64,000 nucleotides of DNA from JAGLOK01 sp963676355 (GTDB lineage Bacteria > Bacillota > Clostridia > Christensenellales > UMGS416): contig OY781093.1 in NCBI GenBank assembly GCA_963676355.1, positions 1,550,001-1,614,000 of the forward strand, read 5' to 3'. Below are positions 50,864 to 60,561 of the stretch, one piece after another. The number at the start of each line of letters is the position of its first letter. Positions within the stretch are counted from its first letter, which is position 1. The translations under genes were made by a program, and so were the position numbers. Below the pieces are notes generated by a model that saw only the letters and a list, made by a program, of their open reading frames with translations, was not told the origin of the DNA and did not search any database.

Positions 50864-52753
50864 ATGAAAAATAAAAATAATGCAGGACAAAAAGAAGCAA
50901 ACAAAAAAGTTAGAAATAGATTATTAAAAATATTTTCACCATGGAAAGTATTTTTTTTGGTTGCAGTTTTCCTAAATGCTTTTCAAAATAGTATAACCAT
51001 TACCATAAATGAGCTTCTTGGGCGTGCACTTGACTATATTCTTGGAAACGGAGGAATAGAGCCACATACCACTTTGTGGATCATAGTTCTGCTTTCTATA
51101 ACAAATGGTGCTAGTTCGATGACTGCTACATATTTAATGGGCAAAACAACAAATAATATAATATTTTCGTTTACCAGTAAAACAATAAAGCATATAAAAA
51201 GGCTACCCTTGGCTTTTCTTGAAAGTCATGCGACTGGAGATTTTGTATCACGCATAAATAATGATTTAGCGAATATTCAGGATTTTCTTAAAGTTCAAAT
51301 CATAAGAACATTGAAAGGTGCCCTAGTATCAATAACTATAATGGTTTATTTCGTAATAAAGAACTGGATTTTGGGAATATCAATAATAATACTGATGTTG
51401 GTTATCATGCCTATTTTTGATAAGTCAGTTAAAAAGCTTCAGTCGTTACATAAAGACACGATGGAAAGAAAAGGCGACAGCACTGCAAAGGCATCGGATA
51501 TTTTCCAAGGAATTAGAGAAACAAAAGCTTTTAACGCAAAAGAAAGAGTAATAAACCAATTTAGTGAGCTGGTAATAAATGAAAGAGACGCCGCTATAAA
51601 GGTGAATATCAATGAGATGAAAAGTTCTTTTATTGGAAGAATCGCAAGTAATATGCCCGGAATTATCGTTTTTGCACTGGGAGGATGGCTTGTATTAAAC
51701 GGAAAAACAACCATAGGCGTGGTTTTTTCATTGAATGCTTCAATGGGATACTTGCGCTATAACACATATATGTCTATGCAGGGATTTACTGTCTGGAAAA
51801 AAACTGCGGCTTCCGCAGTCCGTATATTTGATTTATGGGATAAAAAAACAGAAGATGAAAGCTGGAGAAATATCAACAAATATATATCAAGCAACGATCC
51901 AAAAGATCACTCAGTATTTACATTTAATAATGTATTATTTTCATATTCGGATAATATTGATGATAAAGACGAAGAAAAGCTTGAGGAAAAACAAAAAGAA
52001 GCTTATGTGCTCAAAAACATTAGCTTTAGCATTAATAAGGGTGAAACTATTGCATTTGTCGGGAGAAGCGGATGTGGTAAAACTACATTGTTAAAATTAA
52101 TGGCTGGATTTTACAAAGCCGGTTGCGGCAGGATTACAAAAAACGGTATTGATATAAGAGATTTGGAGCTCGATGAAATCCGAAATGACATGGCAATGGT
52201 AAGCCAGGAAGCGTTTTTGTTCCCTGTAACCATTCATAATAATATTTTATATGGAACGGGCGCTGGAATAAATGAAAGTGACGGCAACAATTATATAGAA
52301 CCTGGTGATGAAGTAATTCATGCTGTTAAACTGGCAAGAATTCATAGCTTTATTGAAGCTCAGCCAAAGAAATATGAATCATTAGTAGGAGAAAGAGGGA
52401 TAAAGCTTTCGGGGGGACAAAGACAGAGATTGTCGATTGCAAGAGCAATCATTAAAAATGCTGATATATTATTATTGGATGAGCCGACGTCAGCACTTGA
52501 TACTGATGCAGAGCATAAGGTGCAGACTGCTTTGAATAAGCTTATGGAAAATAAAACGTCTATTATTGCGGCACACCGCTTATCGGGCATAAAAAATGCT
52601 GATAGGATTTATGTGATGGATAGCGGTGAAATAATGGAGGAGGGGACACATAAAGAGTTGATTGAGGGTAAAGGTCTTTATTATGAGCTTTACCATAGGC
52701 AAATGAAAGAGACACAAGTTGGTATTAAAGAGGAATGCGCTGATGATACATGA
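50864..52753 (+). CDS. ABC exporter half-transporter (TM plus ATPase), subunit 1
   Basis: A 629-residue fused exporter with six helices over residues 25-310 and an ATPase domain from about 365. Walker A is GRSGCGKTTLLK, signature LSGGQRQRLSIARAI, Walker B ILLLDEPTSALD, switch His in AAHRLSG. The ATPase has an acidic insert DDKDEEKLEEKQKEA before the core strand. The next gene overlaps by 11 bases, so the two form a heterodimer. Such pairs expel drugs, peptides or lipids; no specific substrate gene is adjacent. Confidence 0.92.
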   Translation: MKNKNNAGQKEANKKVRNRLLKIFSPWKVFFLVAVFLNAFQNSITITINELLGRALDYILGNGGIEPHTTLWIIVLLSITNGASSMTATYLMGKTTNNIIFSFTSKTIKHIKRLPLAFLESHATGDFVSRINNDLANIQDFLKVQIIRTLKGALVSITIMVYFVIKNWILGISIIILMLVIMPIFDKSVKKLQSLHKDTMERKGDSTAKASDIFQGIRETKAFNAKERVINQFSELVINERDAAIKVNINEMKSSFIGRIASNMPGIIVFALGGWLVLNGKTTIGVVFSLNASMGYLRYNTYMSMQGFTVWKKTAASAVRIFDLWDKKTEDESWRNINKYISSNDPKDHSVFTFNNVLFSYSDNIDDKDEEKLEEKQKEAYVLKNISFSINKGETIAFVGRSGCGKTTLLKLMAGFYKAGCGRITKNGIDIRDLELDEIRNDMAMVSQEAFLFPVTIHNNILYGTGAGINESDGNNYIEPGDEVIHAVKLARIHSFIEAQPKKYESLVGERGIKLSGGQRQRLSIARAIIKNADILLLDEPTSALDTDAEHKVQTALNKLMENKTSIIAAHRLSGIKNADRIYVMDSGEIMEEGTHKELIEGKGLYYELYHRQMKETQVGIKEECADDT

Positions 52754-54542
52754 GAATAAATCAAAACTTGATCTAAAAAAACAGCTTAGGCTTTTTAAGA
52801 TTATGATGTCTTTTACTAAAGACTGGAGAGCCGATTATTATATTACAATGCTGATATTGATAGTTATTGAGATGTTTTTGTTTATGATATGGATGCCTGC
52901 TACTATTGGTCAGATTATTGATAAACTCTCATCAAGTGATATACGACAATTTTATATTTGGATACTTATAAGATTAGCATCTGTTAGTATAGGAATGCTT
53001 TTTTTGATTAAGATGCGAACCCGAAATAGAAATATCAACGAAAAAATTAACTGTAAAGTCAAGCAGACGCTTTTTGCACATATGATAAATTTACCGATAT
53101 ACTTTTATGAAGATACTCATACCGGTGATTTTCTATCCAGATTGACTGTTGATGTTAAAACCGCAAGTAATGTTTACTCAAGATCATTTAATAATTTGTG
53201 TTACTTTGTACTGGGATTGATCACAGCAAGCATATATTTGATAATTATTTCATATCATGTTTTTTTACTTGCTGTAGGTCTTGGCGTTATTACGTTGATT
53301 GTTCAAACACTATATGCAAAATATATATTAAAATACAGCCGAGAAATTCAGCAATCTATAGGTATCGCAACTAGACTGTTCACCGACATTGTTACAGGTA
53401 TAAAAGTCATAAGAATGTTTTTACTGCAAAAATATACTGATGGTCAGGTATTAAGACAATATGCTGAGATCAGAGATATTGAGCTTCAGCGCGTTAAAAA
53501 AGATATGGTTAGGAATTTCATAATGACAATTATGAACGCATTAACTATTGGCGCCACCTTGATTTTCTTGATTATATATACCGGAAGAGGAGAAATGTCT
53601 TTGGTAAATATGATAATTGCCTCATCGCTTAGTATGGAAATAACAAGCTTAATAGGCAATTTCGGGGATCAGTTTGTAGAATATCAACGCGCTTTTGCGG
53701 GAGCAGAGCGTGTAGTGGAAATACTCGATATGCAAGAGGAAAAAATAGATAATGAGAGCGAAAAGAAAGATATAAAGCATGATATTGATAATAAGGTTGC
53801 CATATCGTTTAGCAATCTTCAGTTTTCATACAATAGAACTAATACCGTGCTCAATGATTTTACAGCAGAGCTGGAAAAAGGCACCTCGCTTGCAATAGTA
53901 GGTAAGTCGGGTGGAGGTAAATCGACACTAATAAAGCTGCTTATGGGGTTTTATCAACCGGACGCCGGAGAAATACTGATATTTGGCAAGAACTATAAAG
54001 ATTATAGTATGGAGGAATTGAGACGACTCATTTCCTATGTGCCACAGGAAAATTATTTGTTTAACGGAACCATAAAAGAAAATATACAATTTTCAAAGAC
54101 AAATGCAACTGATGAGGAAGTCAAAAAAGCTGCAATAGCGGCGAACGCTCATGACTTTATTGTAGAGTTAGAAGATGGATATGACACAATTGTCGGAGAA
54201 CGTGGGAATATGCTTTCGGGGGGACAAAGGCAGAGAGTAGCAATCGCAAGAGCATTATTGAAAAACGCTCCGATTCTTCTACTGGATGAAGCAACAGCAT
54301 CATTAGATAGCGAGGCGGAAAGAGAAGTTCAGCTTGCTATCGATAGGTTGATGCAAGATAGGAGTACTATTATTATTATAGCACATAGATTAGCGACGAT
54401 TGAGAATGCTGATAAAATAATTGTACTTGAAGATGGAAATATTCAGGAAGCCGGAAGTCATAATGATCTTCTTATACAAAATAATAGATATGCATATTAT
54501 TATAATATTCAGTTCAAAATTCCGAATGGGGAAATTGAATAA
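52743..54542 (+). CDS. ABC exporter half-transporter, subunit 2
   Basis: A 599-residue partner of the previous protein. ATG 52743 is chosen because AGAGGAA precedes it. Six helices occupy residues 30-300 and the ATPase follows: Walker A GKSGGGKSTLIK, signature LSGGQRQRVAIARAL, Walker B ILLLDEATASLD, switch His in IAHRLAT. Both halves have complete motifs, so both sites may hydrolyse ATP. Relics of unrelated genes follow directly downstream. Confidence 0.92.
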   Translation: MIHENKSKLDLKKQLRLFKIMMSFTKDWRADYYITMLILIVIEMFLFMIWMPATIGQIIDKLSSSDIRQFYIWILIRLASVSIGMLFLIKMRTRNRNINEKINCKVKQTLFAHMINLPIYFYEDTHTGDFLSRLTVDVKTASNVYSRSFNNLCYFVLGLITASIYLIIISYHVFLLAVGLGVITLIVQTLYAKYILKYSREIQQSIGIATRLFTDIVTGIKVIRMFLLQKYTDGQVLRQYAEIRDIELQRVKKDMVRNFIMTIMNALTIGATLIFLIIYTGRGEMSLVNMIIASSLSMEITSLIGNFGDQFVEYQRAFAGAERVVEILDMQEEKIDNESEKKDIKHDIDNKVAISFSNLQFSYNRTNTVLNDFTAELEKGTSLAIVGKSGGGKSTLIKLLMGFYQPDAGEILIFGKNYKDYSMEELRRLISYVPQENYLFNGTIKENIQFSKTNATDEEVKKAAIAANAHDFIVELEDGYDTIVGERGNMLSGGQRQRVAIARALLKNAPILLLDEATASLDSEAEREVQLAIDRLMQDRSTIIIIAHRLATIENADKIIVLEDGNIQEAGSHNDLLIQNNRYAYYYNIQFKIPNGEIE

Positions 54543-54604
54543 AATATTTATTGATAAAAATATTGGACTTGAGTCAATATAAAAGACATAAAACACTGAA
54601 CAAA

Positions 54605-54721
54605 TTATCTTGCTAATGCCATGTTATGAACCTGATTTGGTGTTATATAACCAACACTACTATGGATACGAATTCTGTTATACCAAGATTCAATAAACTC
54701 AAACAGAGCTGTCACGGTATT
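54605..54721 (-). pseudogene. C-terminal relic of an IS3-family transposase
   Basis: On the minus strand the frame ending at 54605 reads ALFEFIESWYNRIRIHSSVG, then YITPNQVHNMALAR and a stop. YNRxRxHSSxGYxTP is the end motif of IS3-family OrfB integrases. Only about 38 codons remain and no inverted repeat is seen, so it is a scar of a former insertion sequence. Confidence 0.8.
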
Positions 54722-54811
54722 TTAACTTCCGTCGTTTCCCTCCTTTTGCGCAATAAAAAAACACATGCACATGGTAGGTATTAATAAAAAATATTATTAG
54801 TTATCTAATTT

Positions 54812-55275
54812 TTATGTTTTAAATTCTCCTTGCTTGAACATAGAATCTATAAGCTCTATTTTATCAGTTAAACAGATATGCATTGGTATACCACGTTGCA
54901 CAGGTGTAGATTTTTTAAATCCAAGACTTTCATAGAATATAGTACTATTACCCCAAGCTCTTATATCAACTTGTATGCCATAGCCAGGTTTTATTTTTGT
55001 GCGTAGAAAATCAAAGATATTTGTTATCATTTCAATTTCAATTTCTTTCATTTTATACATTGGCATAACAAGAATATCATGTATTAATGCCACACAGCCG
55101 CCATCCCATATCAAACGTGCCATACCAATAGCATTATCATTTTCTTAAGTAGCAATAATATAAGTGCTACCATCAAGACCTGCTTGCATTTGCTCAGGGT
55201 GAATTTGACGGAATCCAACTAATTTTCGAATGGTACTTGCCATGCCGTAATCGTGTTCTTATATTTTATTTTCAT
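54812..55275 (-). pseudogene. Broken GNAT acetyltransferase
   Basis: The minus-strand frame reads MASTIRKLVGFRQIHPEQMQ from 55243, then a TAA at 55144-55146, then ENDNAIGMARLIWDGGCVAL and on to IRAWGNSTIFYESLGFKK, ending at 54812. The core (DILVMPMYKMKEIE, then the FYESLGF motif) is that of a GNAT acetyltransferase. A further in-frame stop lies upstream of the MAS start. One or two stops in an otherwise kept frame point to recent inactivation. Confidence 0.8.
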
Positions 55276-55302
55276 CTCTCAGACCTTTCTTGACACACCT
55301 GC

Positions 55303-55338
55303 AAAAACCCCACAAACGTACTGTTTAGTAGGGTTTTT
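55303..55338. terminator. Symmetric terminator
   Basis: AAAAACCC (55303-55310) pairs with GGGTTTTT (55331-55338), and the inner AAAC pairs with GTTT. The A- and T-runs would allow it to work in both directions. It lies upstream of the broken acetyltransferase and the Pel operon. The following stretch 55339-55589 holds no gene that I can see. Confidence 0.7.
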
Positions 55339-55589
55339 GGCGGAGAGAGGGGCCGCCGAACTCCAGCACTTAAAGAAAAATGAGCGCGTTTTATAGTAGT
55401 TTAGCCAAATACTAATATGCAGAAGTTAAAAATATATTGAATTTTTCATTTCACGATATAAGGAAAGTGTTGTATAATTTTCCTGTGTAATTTAAAATAT
55501 CAAAAACACATTATAGAACACTAATAAAAATGAGGCATTTTTAGGACAAGAACATTTGACTGCCCTGAATTGAAGGAAAACAAATAATG

Positions 55590-55628
55590 TTGAGATATTT
55601 GCCAAATCAATATATACTATATTTGGTA
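55590..55628 (+). promoter_or_regulatory. Promoter with overlapping dyad for the Pel operon
   Basis: TTGAGA (55590-55595) and TATACT (55613-55618) are 17 bases apart, a good sigma-A-type promoter. TGCCAAAT (55600-55607) and ATTTGGTA (55621-55628) form an inverted repeat, with one G-T mismatch, that spans the -10 box and would be an operator site for a repressor. Confidence 0.6.
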
Positions 55629-55674
55629 TAGAAGCGCTAAATTATAAATATAATTATATCGATTGGGGATAATG

Positions 55675-57834
55675 ATGAAACTACTTTTAGCCGGAAACGA
55701 CGGCTTCTTGTCTAAAAAGCTCGCAGAGAGGGCTTTGGCAGAAAATAATAAAGTATATTGCGTAGGCGATTTTGAAGCTGACCTTCCAAAGCAAATAAGA
55801 TTTTTTCCTTTTAGTCCCCAAAAGCCCGAAATTTGTGAAGTGTTTAATACTTACAATCCGGACATGGTCGTTTTTATCAGCAATGTGAAAGAGGACATAA
55901 GAGGCGATATAAGAGAGCGTGATGTATCAGAGCATGTGAGTTCGTTCTTTAACATTTTTTCGCTTGCTGACTTATATAAAACACCAAGATTCATTTATAT
56001 ATCCACAGCCGATTTATATGACAATCAAGAAGAAGCGTCGAATGAAGAAAGCGTACTGAAAGCGGATACGAAAAGGCAAGAGGCCCACCTCTTATGTGAA
56101 CAGCATATTTTAAATTCAATAATTAAAGTAAATCAAAAAACATTAATTTTAAGGCTTAGCACTCTATATGATGAAAATCCGGATGATCCGGGCAATATAT
56201 TAGACTATTTGCTATTTCATGATGCCGATACAAATCGCAAAAGAGGTATGCTTCAATTAAAAGACAAATACGATCTTTTGCATTCTGACGACTTTTCATC
56301 CGCGGTAATGCTTTTGCAGGATTTTAAAAAGGATGACACCATAAACATAGGCTCAGGCAGGCTGATATTAAGAAAAGACATAGAAAATATGGTAAACGCT
56401 TATGCCGGCGGCATGGAATATCAAGGAGAAATTCCATTTGAATATGGTATGGATGTTGAAAAAGCTAGCGAAAGCTATGGTTTTAAAGTGCGCAAGGGGA
56501 CAAAAAAATCTATAAGAGAAGCAATTGCTGCGAAGGTTGATAAACGGAATGAAAAGAAGAAAAAATTATCCTTAGGCCAGAAAATTAAGAATTTTTTCGA
56601 TCTTGATTTTTTTAAGAGCAAAGCCTTTAAAACTATATTAAACTACTTAGAAAACTTAGTGCTGTTTGGTATAGTTCTTTTATTGACTGATTTTTTCAAA
56701 AATAGCTTTTTAAATGAATATATTGATATAAGAGTGGCATACATCGCGCTTATGGGGCTGGTGCATGGATTGAGGCAATCATCTGTTTCGGCAGTTTTGT
56801 GCATAGCAACGGTGCTTATAAATTATGAAATGAGCGATTATGGTCTAATTACTGTAGTGTATGACATTAATGTGTTGATTATGATTCTGATATTTATCAC
56901 AGTTGCCATGATTACAGGATATATACGGCAAAGATTCAACAACCAAAACGAAGAGCTGGAAGATGCGCTTGAAAGAACACAGGCTCAGCTTGATTATACC
57001 AGGAGTATGTATAAGGAAAGTATTGCGGTGAAGGATTCGCTGCAATTTCAGGTGTTAAATGCCACAGACAGTTACGGCAGAATATTCAGCTCTGTGGAAA
57101 AGCTAAATAGCCTGCACTTTGACAAACTAAAGACAGAGCTTATAATAGTCGCGCAGGAAATAATGCGCAATGACTCAATAGCTCTTTATATGATGGGTAG
57201 AAATACACGCTTTTCGAGGCTAATATCTTATTCGCACAAGCTGGCTCATATGCCAAAATCCGTTGAGATAATTAGCAGACCTGAATTTAATGAAGTTTAT
57301 AAAAGCCATGAAATGTTTGTAAACCGTGATGTTTCCAATACAAAAGCACCTATGATGCTTGCACCTATCGTAGATGACAACAGAGTAATAGCGATGCTTG
57401 CGCTTTATGACGCGCCGCTTGAGGTTTTGACATTAAGCTATGAAAACTTATTTAGAATCACAGCCCGCCTTGTAAGCCAGGCTATTATTCGTGCTTACAG
57501 TTATAGGGAAGCATTAGAAGACAAGTGGTATATCAATGATACTCAGGTGCTTACAGCTGAAAGCTTCTCTGAAAAACTCATTCATGCACAAGCGGCAAGC
57601 AGCAACGAACAAGCAAGCTTTGTGCTATTGCGTGCCGATGAAAGCTCACATGAATTGCTTTTTGAAAGCAGCTCAAAATATATGCGTGAGTTTGACTATG
57701 TTGGGATGGGCAAGAATGGAGAGATGTTTTTACTTTTAAACAACGTATCTAGACAAGACCTTCCTTTTATACAAAAAAGATTTGGAGAAAACGGCATTAA
57801 AACAATCATAGTAAAAGAGGTGTATAATATATGA
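55675..57834 (+). CDS. pelD: PelD-like regulator with N-terminal SDR-like domain
   Basis: A 719-residue protein. ATG 55675 is chosen because GGGGAT lies 6-7 bases upstream. Residues 1-290 form an SDR/epimerase-like domain (LLLAGNDGFLSKKL, YISTADLYDNQ, RLSTLYDENPDDPG), but the catalytic YxxxK is not seen where expected (ADTKRQEAHLLCEQ), so it may be inactive. Four helices at about 320-420, a coiled coil, a GAF domain at about 470-610 and a degenerate GGDEF (GKNGEMF) complete the PelD layout. PelD binds cyclic-di-GMP through an RxxD site in known cases; no such motif is evident here. It would recruit PelF and control polymer synthesis. Confidence 0.82.
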   Translation: MKLLLAGNDGFLSKKLAERALAENNKVYCVGDFEADLPKQIRFFPFSPQKPEICEVFNTYNPDMVVFISNVKEDIRGDIRERDVSEHVSSFFNIFSLADLYKTPRFIYISTADLYDNQEEASNEESVLKADTKRQEAHLLCEQHILNSIIKVNQKTLILRLSTLYDENPDDPGNILDYLLFHDADTNRKRGMLQLKDKYDLLHSDDFSSAVMLLQDFKKDDTINIGSGRLILRKDIENMVNAYAGGMEYQGEIPFEYGMDVEKASESYGFKVRKGTKKSIREAIAAKVDKRNEKKKKLSLGQKIKNFFDLDFFKSKAFKTILNYLENLVLFGIVLLLTDFFKNSFLNEYIDIRVAYIALMGLVHGLRQSSVSAVLCIATVLINYEMSDYGLITVVYDINVLIMILIFITVAMITGYIRQRFNNQNEELEDALERTQAQLDYTRSMYKESIAVKDSLQFQVLNATDSYGRIFSSVEKLNSLHFDKLKTELIIVAQEIMRNDSIALYMMGRNTRFSRLISYSHKLAHMPKSVEIISRPEFNEVYKSHEMFVNRDVSNTKAPMMLAPIVDDNRVIAMLALYDAPLEVLTLSYENLFRITARLVSQAIIRAYSYREALEDKWYINDTQVLTAESFSEKLIHAQAASSNEQASFVLLRADESSHELLFESSSKYMREFDYVGMGKNGEMFLLLNNVSRQDLPFIQKRFGENGIKTIIVKEVYNI

Positions 57835-58715
57835 GCAATTATATATTTGTGTTTTATATATTACACCTACTTTTTTGTCTAATATATTATATTTTTCTGG
57901 CCAGAAGAGAAAAACTTGCGATGACTCTTTTACCTCTTGTGATTTTTATCCCTTATGTTGGATTTTTGGGTATATCAGCATATTTTCTTGCTGTTCGCTT
58001 TGCAGACAGGACAGAAGATCTGGCGCTTGACGAGCTTATCATGCCAACTGACCATATAGACCATGTAGGAATTGAAAGCCGAGAAAAGGTGAATAAAACA
58101 GTGCCTGTGGAAGAGGCTTTAAAGATAAATGATTTGGAGGTGCAAAGGGAGATAGTGCTTGAAGTAGCAAAGCGCGACCCAGAGCAGTATTTAGAAGCTC
58201 TGAAACAGGCGCTTATAAGCGAAGATCCCGAGATATCCCATTATGCAGCAACGAGTATCACAAAGCTTAAGCGTGTGCTGGATAAAAGGCTTGCGGAAGC
58301 TAAAGACAAATATCTGGAAGACAGCGAAGATAAGGATAATGTGAATGAATATGTAGCGTCACTTGATTCTGCTATAAAAGGCGACCTTTCGGTAGAAAGC
58401 ATCACAAATGGGTATATAACAGATATTATAAAAGTATTGGAAGAAAGATTAAGTGCTTCAGATAAAGGGAGCAGGAATTATTTTCAGATGCTTATTATAT
58501 ATTTGATTAAGCAAAAAGAATTTAAAAGAGCGCTTAAATGGGTGGAGCGCTATAAAAAAGATTACTTCGAAGAGGATGATCCTCTGAGGCTCATGCTGAA
58601 AGTTGGATTTGAATCGAATGACGAGATACTTTTTGAAAAAGCTGCAGATATGATAATTGATGCGGACTTCCCGATTAGAAAATCCACCATGGATTTAGTC
58701 AATTATTGGAGATAA
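57831..58715 (+). CDS. pelE: PelE-like membrane protein
   Basis: A 294-residue protein whose ATG overlaps the PelD stop by four bases. Two close N-terminal helices (YIFVFYILHLLFCLIYYIFLA and LLPLVIFIPYVGFLGISAYFLA) are followed by a cytoplasmic helical-repeat part from about residue 85 (REIVLEVAKRDPEQYLEALK, then EISHYAATSITKLKRVLD), which resembles the TPR/HEAT-type repeat domain of PelE. Known PelE joins PelD and PelG in the inner-membrane synthase complex. Assignment rests on order and topology. Confidence 0.78.
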   Translation: MSNYIFVFYILHLLFCLIYYIFLARREKLAMTLLPLVIFIPYVGFLGISAYFLAVRFADRTEDLALDELIMPTDHIDHVGIESREKVNKTVPVEEALKINDLEVQREIVLEVAKRDPEQYLEALKQALISEDPEISHYAATSITKLKRVLDKRLAEAKDKYLEDSEDKDNVNEYVASLDSAIKGDLSVESITNGYITDIIKVLEERLSASDKGSRNYFQMLIIYLIKQKEFKRALKWVERYKKDYFEEDDPLRLMLKVGFESNDEILFEKAADMIIDADFPIRKSTMDLVNYWR

Positions 58716-58722
58716 GAACTAT

Positions 58723-60561
58723 ATGGCTGAAAAAACTATAAGTTATAAACCGCACCGAAGAAGAATTATAAGAATAGTGCTTATAGCGTCTTTTGTCACG
58801 CTTATATTAGTGTATACGAACTATAACTTCTTTATTAAGATAGATATCAGAGAGAATTTAAAACTGAATCCTGTAGCGGAAGCTCAAAGAGCTGTGGAAG
58901 ATATTGAATCCGGACGAGGTTATCATTTGATATATGATGAAAATGATGAAGAAAGCCAGCAGACCAGAGATACATTTATTAGGATTTTGGATTTGTCAAA
59001 AGTAAAGTATCAAACCTATGATATACGTCAACTTGGCGATTTGGGCGAAAACGACTATGTGATTTTGACAATAAATAACTGGGAGTATTTCAGCGATAGG
59101 GTAGATGAGATATTTGGTGTAGTAGAAGACGGCGCTTCTCTTTTGGTAACCGGTGTATTAAGTTTTGACGAGATATTTATTGAGAATGCTCAAAAGCTGG
59201 GAATTAGCGGTTTTTTTGGTGAGTCGCAGACGAAAAGTCTGGTTATCAAAGATGATATTTTGCTTGGACTCAAATCGGGAGAAAAGTTTACTGCCGATTT
59301 TTTGGAAGATGATATCACTATGATAGAAGTAATGGATACTGTCAGGGTATACATGGAGGATGAACGCGGAGTGCCTCTCTATTTTACAATTAACTACGGC
59401 AAGGGCAAAATAGGCGTATTCAACGGTTATAACCTTAATGAAAGAAACCTTGATGGAATTATTCTTGGAATGATTGGCTCACTTAAGGGAGATTTTATTT
59501 ACCCAATTATAAATGCAGGGGTCATGTTCATAGACGATTGGCCAGGTCCATTTAAAGGCAATTACGATATTATTTTTGACCAATACGGAATGTCGCTGGA
59601 TGACTTTTTAAAGTTTATATGGTGGCCGGATATGGTGAATTTTATGAAAACATACGGGGTGGTATACACCGGACAGTTTGTGCACAATTATGATAACAAT
59701 ATGAAGGCGCCTTATGTTATAGATAAGGACGAGCTTGATCTTGCTATGTTCTATTTTGGTCAGCAGCTGATAAAGCATGGCTGTGAGATTGGGCTGCACG
59801 GTTATAATCACCAGCCTCTGTGGTTTTCTGAGTATTCAAGCGAAGAGCTTTTAGTCTATAACCTATGGGAAGACAAAGATGATGCGTTAAATGGGCTATT
59901 ATTTGCTATGGATCAATTTGAAAGCGTGTTCCCTGAATATGATATGAATTGCTATGTGCCCCCTTCTAATGTTATAGATGATCAGGGGATTGAAATAATA
60001 AAAGAAGTGCTTGGCACGCCGGTAATCCTTGCGGGGCTATATGTGGGAGACCCGCCTGAGACACCGCAGCACGAATTTGAAGTGAAAGATGATGTAATAT
60101 ATTTCCCCAGGATAGCTTCTGAATCCATTTTGAATGATGAGTCAAAGATAAGTATGGCATCGGCTATGACCACCTATTGTGTAGTGTCGCACTTTATCCA
60201 TCCGGATGATATAACAGACCCTGAGCGCAGCGCAGGGCTTGACTGGGGCGGGCTGAGGTCCGAGTTTGGTAAAATACTTGAATTTATAGATGAAAGCTAT
60301 CCGTATCTTAACTATCTTACAGTGACCGAGGCGGGAAATAATCTCATGGATTGGGACAATGCGCGGTTTGATATCACATACGGTGATAATGGAATTAAGA
60401 TAAAAAAGTATGATATAGCCGAGACACTAAGATTTATATTGAAAACAGAAAAAGACGTGTTGCCGGGAGAGGGCTATACTTATCAGAATGCGGGAAAAGA
60501 CAGCTATTATATAGAAGTCAGTCAAGAACAGGTAACCATAAATATGGAGGTAGCTGACTGA
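58723..60561 (+). CDS. pelA: PelA-type polysaccharide deacetylase (DUF2194-like)
   Basis: A 612-residue membrane-anchored protein. One helix at about residues 15-35 is followed by an extracellular alpha/beta domain and then a deacetylase fold from about residue 265. FIDDWPGP supplies the acidic metal ligands and LHGYNHQPLW the HxxxH pair, as in CE4-type enzymes; these are the deacetylase motifs of PelA. The hydrolase domain of Gram-negative PelA is not visible. In Gram-positive Pel clusters the two activities can be separate genes. The PelF start overlaps its stop by one base. Confidence 0.8.
   Translation: MAEKTISYKPHRRRIIRIVLIASFVTLILVYTNYNFFIKIDIRENLKLNPVAEAQRAVEDIESGRGYHLIYDENDEESQQTRDTFIRILDLSKVKYQTYDIRQLGDLGENDYVILTINNWEYFSDRVDEIFGVVEDGASLLVTGVLSFDEIFIENAQKLGISGFFGESQTKSLVIKDDILLGLKSGEKFTADFLEDDITMIEVMDTVRVYMEDERGVPLYFTINYGKGKIGVFNGYNLNERNLDGIILGMIGSLKGDFIYPIINAGVMFIDDWPGPFKGNYDIIFDQYGMSLDDFLKFIWWPDMVNFMKTYGVVYTGQFVHNYDNNMKAPYVIDKDELDLAMFYFGQQLIKHGCEIGLHGYNHQPLWFSEYSSEELLVYNLWEDKDDALNGLLFAMDQFESVFPEYDMNCYVPPSNVIDDQGIEIIKEVLGTPVILAGLYVGDPPETPQHEFEVKDDVIYFPRIASESILNDESKISMASAMTTYCVVSHFIHPDDITDPERSAGLDWGGLRSEFGKILEFIDESYPYLNYLTVTEAGNNLMDWDNARFDITYGDNGIKIKKYDIAETLRFILKTEKDVLPGEGYTYQNAGKDSYYIEVSQEQVTINMEVAD

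Noticed and set aside
55339..55674. Cyclic-di-GMP riboswitch ahead of the Pel operon
   Set aside because: I looked for the conserved core strings of both known classes and did not find them; only a promoter with a dyad is visible.
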